Below, in pieces: positions 41,279-50,164 of a stretch of DNA of 64,000 nt; the stretch's first letter is position 1, and each line of letters begins with the position of its first letter. A program made the translations under genes and the position numbers. The stretch is taken from NCBI RefSeq assembly GCF_011064615.1, contig NZ_JAALJH010000012.1:87835-151834 (forward strand). The letters are read 5' to 3'. The notes beneath the pieces were generated by a model that worked only from the letters and a program-made list of their open reading frames with translations, ran no database searches and was not told the DNA's origin. Source of the stretch: Aquisphaera insulae. GTDB taxonomy: Bacteria > Planctomycetota > Planctomycetia > Isosphaerales > Isosphaeraceae.

Positions 41279-43903
41279 TCAGTCCGCCAGGAGCTTCATG
41301 GCCTCGGCGGCGACGGCGCGGCTGACGCGGCCCCGGAAGAAACACGCCTCGCGATCGGCCCGCGCCTTCTCCATCTCGGCCTTCGCCCGGTCGCGGTCCC
41401 CCAGCTTCTTGAAGGCCAGCGCGAGGTGGAGCCTGGCGGCCTCGTCCCATTCGTGATCCTCCCGAGGGGCGGCGAAGAACCGTTCGAGCGACTCTCGGGC
41501 CGCCGCGAACTCGCCGTTCTCGCAGAGGATGATGCCGTAATACGACCACGGAAAATCCGGCCCCCGGGGGACCTGGCGGAGGCACGCGAGCCCCCGGGCC
41601 GGGTCGCGGATCGCCGGATCGGGGCAGAAGGCCACCAGATCCGCGAGCTGCCCCGATGCCGCGACGCCGAATGGGGTGGATCGGAGCGACTCGAGGATCT
41701 CGACGGCGCGGCGGAAGAGGCGGCCGGCCGCGGCCCGGTCGGCTTCCCAGCGTCGGAAGCCCTCGATCGTGAGCCACTCCACCAGCTTGGTGCGGTCCGA
41801 CGGGGCGGCGGATTCGCGGGCCGCGAGCTCCTCCAGGACGGCAATCCCATGCCGCATGACCCGGTCCGCCTCCTGAGGACGGCCGAACTGGTCCAGATCC
41901 CCGGCCACCTGCGGGATGGTGGTCAGACGAGTGGCGATGAGGTGCCAGTCCTTCTGCGTCCGCGCCCGATCGCAGAGGTCCATCCGCTCGCGGGCCAGGT
42001 CCCAGTAGCGGTCCACCGCGCCGTGGCGACGAAGCAGGAGCCTTCCATACCGGAAGCTCGCCTCGTTGTAATACCGATACCGCTCGGGATCGTCGGGATA
42101 CCGGTTGACGAGCTCCCGGTTCGTGGCCAGCGACTGCTCCAGCAGCGGCTCGGCCTCCTCGCCCCGGCCGATATCGACGAGGTCCGCCGCGAGCCGGCCG
42201 CGGAAGTTGGCGAGCTCGGCGGCGTACGCATCCAGGTGCGGGTATCGCGAGGCGGCCTCCTCGGTCGCCCGGACGGCCTCCGCATGGTGGTTCATCATCT
42301 CATCCGTCCGGCCCGCATCGTGTGCCAGGCCGGCGAGCTGCATGCAGGCGTAGGCGTAGTGGAGGGCGAAAACGGGGCGGTCCGGGTGCTCCAGCCTGAG
42401 GCGCTCGAGGGTCCGCATGGCTCGGCGAGCGACCCGCTCGGAGTGCCCGAGTTCCCTCAGGGAGTGCAGCACGGTCCCCATCTGGAGAGTCGCATAGGCG
42501 AACTGGCCCTCCTCGTCGGGCGAGCCGGGGAGGTCCGGAACTCGTTCGAAGACATCCAGGCCGTTGATGATCGCCTCCCGCTCGACCTCCGAGAGCAACG
42601 CCGGATGGAGCGCGAGCTTGCTGGTCGCCTCGGCGCTGAAGGCCAGGGCGGCGAGGAGCGTACGGCCGCGGAGATCGGCCGCGCGCACGGATTCGGCGAG
42701 CTCGGCCCGCTGGGCCTCGGCGCGGCGCCAGAAGATCGTGATCAGTGTGAGCATCGCGGCGACGAGGACGATCGACATGGCCGATGGCGCGGCCACGGCC
42801 GGGTTGCGGCGGGCCCAGCGGGCGAGCCGGGCGAGGCGTCCGACGGGCCGGGCCGCGACCGGGCGGCCCTGGCGGAAGGCGTCGAGGTCGTCGGCGAGGT
42901 CGTCGGCGGTGGCGTAGCGGCGGCCCGGGTCCTTCTCCAGGCACTTGAGGCAGATCGTCTCGATGTCCTTGGGGAGGCCGCGGCGGAGCCGGCCGGGGGG
43001 GACGGGCTCCTCGTCGCGGACGAGGAGGAGCGTCTCGTAGGGAGAGGCCCCCCTGAAGGGAGGCCGGCCGGTCAGGAGCTCGTAGAGGACCGCGCCCAGC
43101 GCATAGATGTCGGCCCGGGGGCCGGCGTCGCGACTGCGGCCGAGGGCCTGCTCCGGGGCCATGTAGCTGGGCGTCCCGAGCACCGCATGGGTGGGGGTCC
43201 GACCGAGGTCCGCGCCCTCGCGCTTGGCCATCCCGAAGTCGGACACCCTGGGCGTCCCGATCGGCCCCGGGGCCGGCGGCCCGTCGAGGAGGATATTGCC
43301 GGGCTTCAGGTCGCGGTGGATCACGCCGGCTCCGTGGGCGTACTGGACCGCCCCGGCCACGGCCCCGACCAGGCGGGCCGCCTCGCCCGGAGGCAGCGGC
43401 GTGCCGTCGAGCCGGTCGGCGAGCGACCCGCCGGGGAGATACTCCATCGCGTAATAGGGGAGCCCCCTCTCCTCTCCCACCGCCAGCACGGTCACGAGGT
43501 TGGGATGGCGGAGGTTGGCCGCGGCGCGGGCCTCGCCGAGGAACCAGGCGTGCTCGGACGCACTCGCCAGGGACCCGCCGCGGAGGACCTTCATCGCGAC
43601 CGTCCGTCCGGTGACCGTCTCGGTCGCGCGGTAGACGACCCCGCAGCCCCCCCGGCCGATCTCCGCCAGGTCCGCGAAGCCCGGGATCTCCGGCGCCGGC
43701 GGCACGGGCACGCCCGGAGCGTCGGTCACCTCCGATGCCACGACGAGCGTGGCCCACAACTCGCGCGGGACCTCGGTCAGACGCTCGGCCACCTCCCGGC
43801 AGCTCTCGCAAGCGTCGAGGTGGCTGGCGAGCCGCTCGGATTCCGGCGCGGGGAGTTCACCCGCGAGCAGGGCCCGGAGGTCATTCTCGCTGGGGTGGCT
43901 CAT
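41279..43903 (-). CDS. Ser/Thr protein kinase with N-terminal zinc-finger-like motif and TPR-like C-terminus
   Basis: An 874-residue protein. Residues 28-35 (HLDACESC) form the H-x3-C-x2-C motif of zinc-binding anti-sigma (ZAS-like) domains. The kinase domain runs about 78-350: EIGRGGCGVVYRA, Lys105, HRDLKPGN 196-201, VSDFGMAKR and GTPSYMAPEQA. A transmembrane helix (AAPSAMSIVLVAAMLTLITI) follows at about 373-393. The C-terminal 450 residues are alpha-helical TPR-like repeats (ERVARRAMRTLERLRLEHPD, EEAASRYPHLDAYAAELANF). It lies 21 nt downstream of the ECF sigma gene on the same strand. The zinc-finger plus kinase makes it a likely regulator of that sigma factor. Convergent to tebC. Confidence 0.9.
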   Translation of the reverse strand: MSHPSENDLRALLAGELPAPESERLASHLDACESCREVAERLTEVPRELWATLVVASEVTDAPGVPVPPAPEIPGFADLAEIGRGGCGVVYRATETVTGRTVAMKVLRGGSLASASEHAWFLGEARAAANLRHPNLVTVLAVGEERGLPYYAMEYLPGGSLADRLDGTPLPPGEAARLVGAVAGAVQYAHGAGVIHRDLKPGNILLDGPPAPGPIGTPRVSDFGMAKREGADLGRTPTHAVLGTPSYMAPEQALGRSRDAGPRADIYALGAVLYELLTGRPPFRGASPYETLLLVRDEEPVPPGRLRRGLPKDIETICLKCLEKDPGRRYATADDLADDLDAFRQGRPVAARPVGRLARLARWARRNPAVAAPSAMSIVLVAAMLTLITIFWRRAEAQRAELAESVRAADLRGRTLLAALAFSAEATSKLALHPALLSEVEREAIINGLDVFERVPDLPGSPDEEGQFAYATLQMGTVLHSLRELGHSERVARRAMRTLERLRLEHPDRPVFALHYAYACMQLAGLAHDAGRTDEMMNHHAEAVRATEEAASRYPHLDAYAAELANFRGRLAADLVDIGRGEEAEPLLEQSLATNRELVNRYPDDPERYRYYNEASFRYGRLLLRRHGAVDRYWDLARERMDLCDRARTQKDWHLIATRLTTIPQVAGDLDQFGRPQEADRVMRHGIAVLEELAARESAAPSDRTKLVEWLTIEGFRRWEADRAAAGRLFRRAVEILESLRSTPFGVAASGQLADLVAFCPDPAIRDPARGLACLRQVPRGPDFPWSYYGIILCENGEFAAARESLERFFAAPREDHEWDEAARLHLALAFKKLGDRDRAKAEMEKARADREACFFRGRVSRAVAAEAMKLLAD

Positions 43904-43924
43904 GGAGGACCATTCGCTCCGGGA

Positions 43925-44533
43925 TCATCCGTCGGGCGGCCCGGCCTCCGCGCGGAGCCGGGCCAGGACGCGGCTCTTGTCCATGTAGACCGCCGAGATC
44001 GACTTCCCCAGCCGGTCCGCCGCCTCGGCCGTGGAGAGCCCCTCGGCCGCCGTCAGCCAGAATGCGCCCCACGCCGTCTCGCCCACCTCGAATCGGACCC
44101 GATCCATCGCGCGCTGGAAGCCTTCCATCCGGGCGTGGACCTGATCGTCGATCTGGGCACCCAGCCCCGCGAACGACTCCGGCACGCCGTCGCCTTCGTC
44201 CCCGTCCCCGCCTCGGCCGATCCAGCCGGGCCTCCGCCTGAGGGTCCGCCAGTGGGTCTTGATGGCGTTGTCCACCGTCCGCTGGAAATAGCCGCGGAAC
44301 CGCCGCGCGGGGTCGTGGTGGAATCTCCGCAAGGCGTCGACGAGGCTGGCGCAGACGGTCGCGCGGATGTCCTCCGCGTCCGCCGGCTGCAATCCGGCGG
44401 ACCGGCATCGCGCGTCGATGAGCGGCCCGTACCGCTCCAGGAACGTCTCCCACGCCTCGTCCATCCCGGGCAGGGCGAGCATCCTCAGGAGGCTCGGGCA
44501 CGTCGTCGGCGGATTGAACGCGAACATCGCCAT
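43925..44533 (-). CDS. ECF-type RNA polymerase sigma factor
   Basis: A 202-residue sigma-70 family protein (starts MAMFAFNPPTTCPSLLRMLA; the ATG at 44527 is an alternative, and no strong binding site is seen). Region 2: FLERYGPLIDARCRSAGLQP, ADAEDIRATVCASLVDALRR and RRFRGYFQRTVDNAIKTHWR. Region 4: FWLTAAEGLSTAEAADRLGK and SISAVYMDKSRVLARLRAE. It is one of the planctomycete ECF groups associated with kinases and is followed 21 nt later by the zinc-finger kinase gene. The region upstream is comparatively AT-rich, which suits a promoter. Confidence 0.88.
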   Translation of the reverse strand: MAMFAFNPPTTCPSLLRMLALPGMDEAWETFLERYGPLIDARCRSAGLQPADAEDIRATVCASLVDALRRFHHDPARRFRGYFQRTVDNAIKTHWRTLRRRPGWIGRGGDGDEGDGVPESFAGLGAQIDDQVHARMEGFQRAMDRVRFEVGETAWGAFWLTAAEGLSTAEAADRLGKSISAVYMDKSRVLARLRAEAGPPDG

Positions 44534-44734
44534 CTACGCTCGCGGGATCGGAAATCTAACAGAAAATTCGGTGTCGCAATTATGCGCAAAGGCATCGGCC
44601 GCGACCAAGCAATTTCCTGTTAAGGGCGCGAGAAGAGGCGTTATCGCAATCCGCCGGACTCCGAGGATTCGAGGACGTGATAATTCGCACCGGGTGGCCG
44701 TGATGGGGCAACACGGGGGCGGGCATTCCATCCC

Positions 44735-45259
44735 TCACGCCTTGCTTCGCTGCCACCGACGCACCGCCAGCATCCCCAGCACGCCCGTCCCGGCGAGAGC
44801 CACACCGGAGGGTTCGGGGACGGTGGCGGCCGGGATCTCCATGATGCCCCTCAACCGGGACGTGACGTCGAAGTCGTTCCAGCGGCCGGGGCCGAGAACA
44901 TCCGAGTCGTGGTTCATGTAGACGTAATCCTCGTTCGTGCTGTTGTCGGGCTGGCCGGGGGCCCAATTGGTGTAGGTCACGGCATCGCCGTTCGACCAGA
45001 CGAACGTCCCTTCGCTGACCGCGTCGTATAGGCCGATCCAGAGCCGTTCGGTGCCGCCGAAGAGGCTCACCAGCAGGGCCTGTTCGGCGGCGTCGTTGAC
45101 GGCTACCAGATGGCCGCCGAGTGACTGGGCCTCGGCCTCGGCTTCCCACCAGGTCTCGGCCTTGGAGGTGAGCTGATAGACGAAGCCGGCCCTGGATGCC
45201 GCGGGGGCGGCGAGGCAGGCGATGGCCGCCAGGCCCGCCCAGAGATGACGCGATCGCAT
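44735..45259 (-). CDS. C-type lectin-like PEP-CTERM protein
   Basis: A 174-residue secreted protein. Start at 45259 after AAGGAGC, with signal peptide MRSRHLWAGLAAIACLAAPA. The core is a short C-type lectin-like domain: KAETWWEAEAEAQSLGGHLV, LFGGTERLWIGLYDAVSEGT, WSNGDAVTYTNWAPGQPDNS and GRWNDFD, with the WND pattern typical of calcium-binding lectins; the cysteines of animal lectins are absent, as usual for bacterial versions. It ends with the sorting signal VPEPSGVALAGTGVLGMLAV and RRWQRSKA (PEP-CTERM). Likely a surface sugar-binding protein. Confidence 0.88.
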   Translation of the reverse strand: MRSRHLWAGLAAIACLAAPAASRAGFVYQLTSKAETWWEAEAEAQSLGGHLVAVNDAAEQALLVSLFGGTERLWIGLYDAVSEGTFVWSNGDAVTYTNWAPGQPDNSTNEDYVYMNHDSDVLGPGRWNDFDVTSRLRGIMEIPAATVPEPSGVALAGTGVLGMLAVRRWQRSKA

Positions 45260-45591
45260 GTGATGCTCCTTACCGGGATGCGAGGTGAGGGAATCCGGCG
45301 AACCTTGCGGGGCCTGTTTGGCAGTCCCTTGAGAACCTCGTTGGCCGTGTCGGTAATGCCCTTCACCCCATCTACGCGGGGGCCTAACGGAGAATGGAAT
45401 GCGACGAGACATCGGGAGCTGAGGGAGACATGGCGATGACCGACAGCCTCCTCGGGGCCTGCCTCGCCAGCGGGCCGGCCGGAGGAGGCCGCATCCCCCT
45501 GACCGGCATCGTCCTCGTCGGATAAGCTAGCCCGAAAGGCGGCGCCGGCCGGTGGAGGTCGGCGCCGGCCGCGGAATCGGAGTGCATCCTC
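45260..45591. promoter_or_regulatory. Divergent intergenic region
   Basis: About 332 nt without a supported gene between the lectin-like gene (minus) and the esterase gene (plus). It should contain promoters for both. A GC-rich short palindrome lies around 45472-45490; I see no clear operator. Confidence 0.3.
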
Positions 45592-46545
45592 ATGACGCGC
45601 CTCTCCATCGTTTCGACGTTCGCTCTCGTTCATGTCATCAGCTTCGGCTTTGCACCGGCTACGCCGGCCCAGACGCCGGGCGCCCCGGCTCCGCCCTACG
45701 AGCGGATCCAGGACGTCGTCTACGGCCGCAAGGCCGGGATGGCGCTGACGATGGACGTCTTCAAGCCGAAGGCGGTGCCGGCCAACGGCGTGGGCCTGAT
45801 CTGGGTGGTCAGCGGCGGCTGGTTCTCGTCGCACGACTCCATCAACGGCGATTTCCTCAAGCCGTTCCTCGACCGCGGCTACACCGTCTTCGCCGTTGTC
45901 CACGGCAGCCAGCCGCGGTTCGCGATCACGGACGTCCTCCAGGACATGCACCGGTCGATCCGGTTCATCCGCCACAACGCCAGGACCTACGGGATCGACC
46001 CCGATCGCCTGGGGATCTTCGGCGGCTCGGCCGGCGGCCACCTCTCGCTCATGCAGGGCATGGCCGGCACGCCGGGCGACCCGAAGGCGAAGGACCCCGT
46101 GGAGAAGGAATCGAGCCGGGTGGCCTGCGTGGCCTGCTTCTTCCCGCCGACCGACTTCCTCAACTACGGCGAGCCCGGCAAGGATGCACTCGAGAGCGGC
46201 GTCCTGAAGGATTTCCAGCCCCCCTTCGACTTCCAGGAGACCGACCCGGTCAGCCACAAGTTCGTGCCGATCACCGACCGGCCCCGCCGCGTGGAGATCA
46301 TGAAGCAGATCTCGCCCGCGAACCACGCCTCGTCCGACGACCCGCCGGTGCTCATCCACCACGGCGACGCCGACAAGCTCGTGCCGATCCAACAGTCGGA
46401 AGAGGTCGTCGCCAAGCTCAAGGCCGCGGGCGTCGAGGCCGTGCTCGTCCCCCACAAGGACGCCCAGCACGGCTGGCAGGGCATGGACAAGGACCTGGCC
46501 GCGTTCGCGGATTGGTTCGACGCCCATCTGCGAAAGGGGAAGTGA
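45592..46545 (+). CDS. Secreted alpha/beta-hydrolase (esterase/lipase-like)
   Basis: A 317-residue protein with a GGAG site and signal peptide (MTRLSIVSTFALVHVISFGF, ending near TPAQTPG). The fold is that of the BD-FAE/hormone-sensitive-lipase-like esterases: an oxyanion stretch VVSGGWFSS, the nucleophile elbow GGSAGGHLS, acid Asp in LIHHGDADKLVP and His in DAQHGWQG. A paralogue with the same motifs is encoded at 49078-50070 (shared features: GRGYTVFAV-like strand, RFIRHNA..YGIDP..IG). Acyl or acetyl ester hydrolysis outside the membrane is likely; substrate unknown, perhaps acetylated polysaccharides given the deacetylase-like neighbour. Confidence 0.82.
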   Translation: MTRLSIVSTFALVHVISFGFAPATPAQTPGAPAPPYERIQDVVYGRKAGMALTMDVFKPKAVPANGVGLIWVVSGGWFSSHDSINGDFLKPFLDRGYTVFAVVHGSQPRFAITDVLQDMHRSIRFIRHNARTYGIDPDRLGIFGGSAGGHLSLMQGMAGTPGDPKAKDPVEKESSRVACVACFFPPTDFLNYGEPGKDALESGVLKDFQPPFDFQETDPVSHKFVPITDRPRRVEIMKQISPANHASSDDPPVLIHHGDADKLVPIQQSEEVVAKLKAAGVEAVLVPHKDAQHGWQGMDKDLAAFADWFDAHLRKGK

Positions 46546-46574
46546 CGCCGCCGAACCGACGGGCCGGTCGCTCT

Positions 46575-46702
46575 GGGTCTGTCCCAGGAGCACGGGGACC
46601 GAGGGAAAGGGGACTGGCTCCGAGTCTTCGAGGTGCCTGTTCCCCTTCGCCTCCTTTCCCCGGCTGGGCAGCCTCGACAGCCGACGCCTTCGGGACAGAC
46701 TC
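46575..46702. repeat. Inverted-repeat intergenic element
   Basis: GGGTCTGTCCC (46575-46585) and GGGACAGACTC (46692-46702) are complementary at 10 of 11 positions and delimit a 128-nt block filling the gap between two convergent genes. The right arm abuts the stop of the minus-strand gene ending at 46703. It could be a small mobile repeat or act as a terminator between convergent genes. Confidence 0.5.
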
Positions 46703-47644
46703 TCAGCGGCGATCGGCCCTGTCTCGCGTCATCTCCCGGAACTGCTTCCAGGTGATGACCTCGATGCCGAGCGCCTTGATCTCGGCGGCGGTGGCCGGGT
46801 CGGAGAAGATCCGCCGGTCGCCGTCGCGGCGGGCGGCGCTGGTGGTCACGGCGCGGAGCTCCTCGTCGTCGTAGCCGCAGTGGATGATCAACTGGGTCAC
46901 GCCCGGCTTCACGCCGCGGAGGGCCTTCCGGTAGGTCGCCAGCCGTTGCTCGTGCGTGTCGCCGCTGTAGAACTGGAGGAGATCGTCGAGCACCGGCAAT
47001 TGCCTCGCGTCCAGCTCCTTCAGGAGCGCCTTGCCGCGGTCGCGGATCGCGGCGTACTCCTGGCCGATCGGGCCGTCGGTGTCGCGGATGAAGAGCACGG
47101 GGAGGTCGTACTTGAGGCCGAGCCGGACGTAGACCTCCAGCAGGTCCGGCCGCGTGACCACGGACCCCATGTGCGTGTCCAGGTGGCTGAGCGGGATGCC
47201 GAGCGCCCGGGCCCGTTCCACCTGGGCCGTCAGCTCGATCTCAACCTCGTCGGCCTTCGCCCCCTTCGCCACGGCCTCGGCGCCGCGGTGAAGGTAGCCG
47301 TCGGCGTCCACCAGGCTCGGCACCTTGTCGCGGCCGGCGACCGGCCCCCAGCGGTAGACCTCCCACTCGGAATTGAGCGTGAGATGCACGCCGTAATCGC
47401 GCTCCGGATGTTTCCGCGCGTACTCGGCGAACTCCTTGACCCAGGGGCACGGGATCATGATGCTGCACGAGGAGACGATGCCGTCCTCCATCGCCCTGAT
47501 CGTCGCCCGATTGGCCGAATGGCACATGCCGGCGTCGTCGCCGTGGATGATCAGGTATTTCTTGCCGTCGTCGGCAAGGGTGGGGGCCGCGACGGCCGCA
47601 AGGGTCAAGGTGCAGAGCATCATCATCATCCCGACGCGACGCAT
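46703..47644 (-). CDS. Secreted ChbG/HpnK-like carbohydrate deacetylase
   Basis: A 313-residue protein from 47644 after GGAGG, with a signal peptide ([20 protein letters not shown]). It matches the YdjC/ChbG/HpnK deacetylase family: [20 protein letters not shown] with the metal-binding [11 protein letters not shown] with a conserved His, and [11 protein letters not shown] with the second His pair. This family removes acetyl groups from chitooligosaccharides or hopanoid-linked sugars. Its export signal suggests action on extracellular or periplasmic sugars. The neighbours are two esterase-like hydrolases and a HEAT-repeat protein. The open frame extends upstream to 48202, but that part is antisense to the HEAT gene. 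Confidence 0.85.
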   Translation of the reverse strand: MRRVGMMMMLCTLTLAAVAAPTLADDGKKYLIIHGDDAGMCHSANRATIRAMEDGIVSSCSIMIPCPWVKEFAEYARKHPERDYGVHLTLNSEWEVYRWGPVAGRDKVPSLVDADGYLHRGAEAVAKGAKADEVEIELTAQVERARALGIPLSHLDTHMGSVVTRPDLLEVYVRLGLKYDLPVLFIRDTDGPIGQEYAAIRDRGKALLKELDARQLPVLDDLLQFYSGDTHEQRLATYRKALRGVKPGVTQLIIHCGYDDEELRAVTTSAARRDGDRRIFSDPATAAEIKALGIEVITWKQFREMTRDRADRR

Positions 47645-47744
47645 GGAGGACCTCCGAGAGCCGGAAAAGACGGCGGACCGATCGGCCCAGGATGCGATGA
47701 TTGCGCGGCGATCGCAAGGGCGTGCCGGCCCTGTAAGCGGCCTG

Positions 47745-48860
47745 CTACGGCGCGTCGTCCTTCGGGACTGCGGGCTGGCCTGGATCCTGCTCGGCTTGCC
47801 ATTGTTCCAGCCCTTCCTCGAAGGGACGAATGGAGCGTCGATCCGGGTTGCTCGCTGCGTCCTGCATTCGCTCCTTGAGGATGGGTTCACGCCGCCCCAT
47901 GACGAACAACGCGAGCGCGGCATCTTCGCGGACGGTCCGGTCGTCATCCGTGAGCGACCTCTGGAGGGCGGGGATGATCGACTCCTTCCGCGTCTCCCAC
48001 CACGAGACCCTTCCGCCCTTGGGGCTGCGCTCGTCGTGTCCGAGGACCATGGCCGCGGCCCGGCGCACCTCGACCTCGGGATCGCGGAGGGCCGCCACGA
48101 GGGGAGGGACGACGTCGGGGCCGGTTTCGGGGGGATGGCGATTCCCATCCTTGCCGAAGAGACAGAGCGCCTCGATTGCCTTGATCCGGACGGCCGGATC
48201 ATCGCGGCCGGCCACGAGAGGGACGAGGAGCGAGGCCGCCTCCGGCTGGCTTGTCGGCACGGTCATCCCGAGGATTCCGAGCTGCCAGGCCGCCTCACGC
48301 CGCACCGCGATAGCCGGGTCCTCGAGCGCCGATCGGATCGCGCCGACGACGGCCGGCTCGTCCCAACTGACGAGGTTCGTCAGCGAGGAAACGGCCACGG
48401 TTCGGACGGATACCTCCGGGTCGTGCGTTGCCTCGAGAACCCGGTGGAAGATCGCCGGCTTCTGGGACTTCGGTGCGTGCAGAGCGGCGAGGAACGCGAG
48501 CGCGTGCAGGGCCTCGGCGCGGCACGAGGGATCGGGATCCTTGGCGACTTCGGCCAGGGCAGGGAGCAGGATCTCGGCTTGCCGTCGCTGGCCCTGCTGC
48601 CGGGCCGCCTGGGCCTGCGGCGTGGGAGGGCTGGCCTGCAAGGAGCCGAAGAGAGTCTGAGCGACCGATTCTCCCATCGCGTCCCTCGCCCGGGCCGCCG
48701 CCGCTCGTCGCGCCGCGAGATTGCCGTGGCGGAGCCTCAGCAGCAGCCAATCCGTCTCGAGACCGTCCCGGTAGACACGCCACCCAAGCAGTCCGAGCGT
48801 GACCATTGCCACAAGCAACAGCAGCATTCGGACCGGGAATCGAAGTCGAGGAAGTCGCAT
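47745..48860 (-). CDS. Membrane-anchored HEAT-repeat protein
   Basis: A 371-residue protein beginning at 48860 after a GGAG site. It has one N-terminal transmembrane segment ([20 protein letters not shown]), so the bulk is extracytoplasmic. From about residue 90 it consists of HEAT/PBS-lyase-type repeats ([91 protein letters not shown]). No catalytic motif. It lies 100 nt upstream of the deacetylase-like gene on the same strand. Protein-protein interaction scaffold; partner unknown. Confidence 0.8.
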   Translation of the reverse strand: MRLPRLRFPVRMLLLLVAMVTLGLLGWRVYRDGLETDWLLLRLRHGNLAARRAAAARARDAMGESVAQTLFGSLQASPPTPQAQAARQQGQRRQAEILLPALAEVAKDPDPSCRAEALHALAFLAALHAPKSQKPAIFHRVLEATHDPEVSVRTVAVSSLTNLVSWDEPAVVGAIRSALEDPAIAVRREAAWQLGILGMTVPTSQPEAASLLVPLVAGRDDPAVRIKAIEALCLFGKDGNRHPPETGPDVVPPLVAALRDPEVEVRRAAAMVLGHDERSPKGGRVSWWETRKESIIPALQRSLTDDDRTVREDAALALFVMGRREPILKERMQDAASNPDRRSIRPFEEGLEQWQAEQDPGQPAVPKDDAP

Positions 48861-49077
48861 GGCACGATCTCCGCGAGAGTCGAGTCGAGAGGCCGGAAGA
48901 CAGATCTCACGTCGAGAGTCGACTGCCGCGGCGAGCATGGAGTCAAGACTCCCGCAGTCGTCTCCGAGACGCCAGAGCTATGGCCCCGCACCGATCGGAG
49001 TGGTATCGCGAACTTCGCCGCGGGCCTTGAGGCTTGATCATCATACCAGGGCGGACATATACCAGAGATGGCCGACC

Positions 49078-50070
49078 ATGGAGAGGAGCCTGGATGCCAT
49101 CCTCCCTCGCACTGGCCCTCTTGTCCCCGGAGCCATCATATTAAGATATGAAGAAGTGTTGCTGACGATCTCCCTGGCCGCCGCGTCGGCCCCGGCGCCA
49201 TCGGCCGCGGCACAGGACCCGCCGGCGTTCGCCCGCACCGAGGACGTCGTCTACGGCCGTCGCGACGGCATGGCGATGACGCTCGATGTCTTCCGGCCGG
49301 CGAAGGCCAATGGCCTGGGAATCGTCCAGGTGATCAGCGGCGGCTACTTCTCGGCGCACGAGATGATCCAGCCGGGATCGATCCGTCCGCTCCTCGATCG
49401 CGGCTACACCGTGTTCGCGGTCGTGCCGGGGAGCCAGCCTCGCTACCAGGTCCCGGAGATCGAGAAGAACCTGATGCGGGCCGTCCGGTTCATCCGCCAC
49501 AACGCGAAGACCTACGGCATCGACCCGAACCGCATCGGGATCACGGGCGGCTCGGCCGGCGGCAACCTCTCGCTCCTGGTGGCCACGGCCGGCGACGCGG
49601 GCGACCCGAAGGCCCGCGACCCGATCGACCGGGAATCCAGCCGGGTCCAGGCCGCCGCGGTCTTCTTCCCGCTCACCGACCTGCTGAACTTCGGCAAGCC
49701 GGGCCGCGAGCTGATCGGCCCCATGGGCCACGCCGTCCCCTTCCGGCCGGCCTTCGACTACCGCGAGATGGATCGCGCGAAGGGGACGTCGGAGCGGGTC
49801 ACCGACGCGGAGAAGCTCCGCGCCATCACGAAGGACATCTCGCCGATCTACGCCGTCTCGGCCGACGACCCGCCGATCCTCCTGATCCACGGCGATAAGG
49901 ACGGCCTCGTCCCCTTGCAGCAGTCCGAGTCCCTCCTCAAGGCCCTCCAGGCCGCGGGCGTGAAGGCGGAGCTCTCCGTCAAGCCCGGGGCCGATCACGG
50001 CTGGCCCGGCATGGAGAAGGACACCGAGCGGATGGCGGACTGGTTCGACCGATACCTCAAGGCAGGGTGA
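49078..50070 (+). CDS. Secreted alpha/beta-hydrolase, paralogue of 45592-46545; start uncertain
   Basis: 330 residues if begun at ATG 49078, or 304 if begun at GTG 49156. Conserved motifs: VISGGYFSAHE, nucleophile elbow GGSAGGNLS, LLIHGDKDGLVP with the acid Asp, and ADHGWPGME with the His. The signal-like segment is VLLTISLAAASAPAPSAAAQ. Just upstream, ATG AAG AA at 49148 would give an ideal MKK start if one base were removed, so the signal peptide may be frameshifted or the start is unusual. Together with the gene at 45592 it flanks the deacetylase and HEAT genes. Esterase of unknown substrate. Confidence 0.75.
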   Translation: MERSLDAILPRTGPLVPGAIILRYEEVLLTISLAAASAPAPSAAAQDPPAFARTEDVVYGRRDGMAMTLDVFRPAKANGLGIVQVISGGYFSAHEMIQPGSIRPLLDRGYTVFAVVPGSQPRYQVPEIEKNLMRAVRFIRHNAKTYGIDPNRIGITGGSAGGNLSLLVATAGDAGDPKARDPIDRESSRVQAAAVFFPLTDLLNFGKPGRELIGPMGHAVPFRPAFDYREMDRAKGTSERVTDAEKLRAITKDISPIYAVSADDPPILLIHGDKDGLVPLQQSESLLKALQAAGVKAELSVKPGADHGWPGMEKDTERMADWFDRYLKAG

Positions 50071-50164
50071 GAGAGGAGGGCGGCGAGGGTGTGGAGGAGC
50101 CGGACTGGATCGCGGAGGTCCGCTGCATCCCGAGGCGCGTGTGCCACCTCGGGAGGATGGGCCA

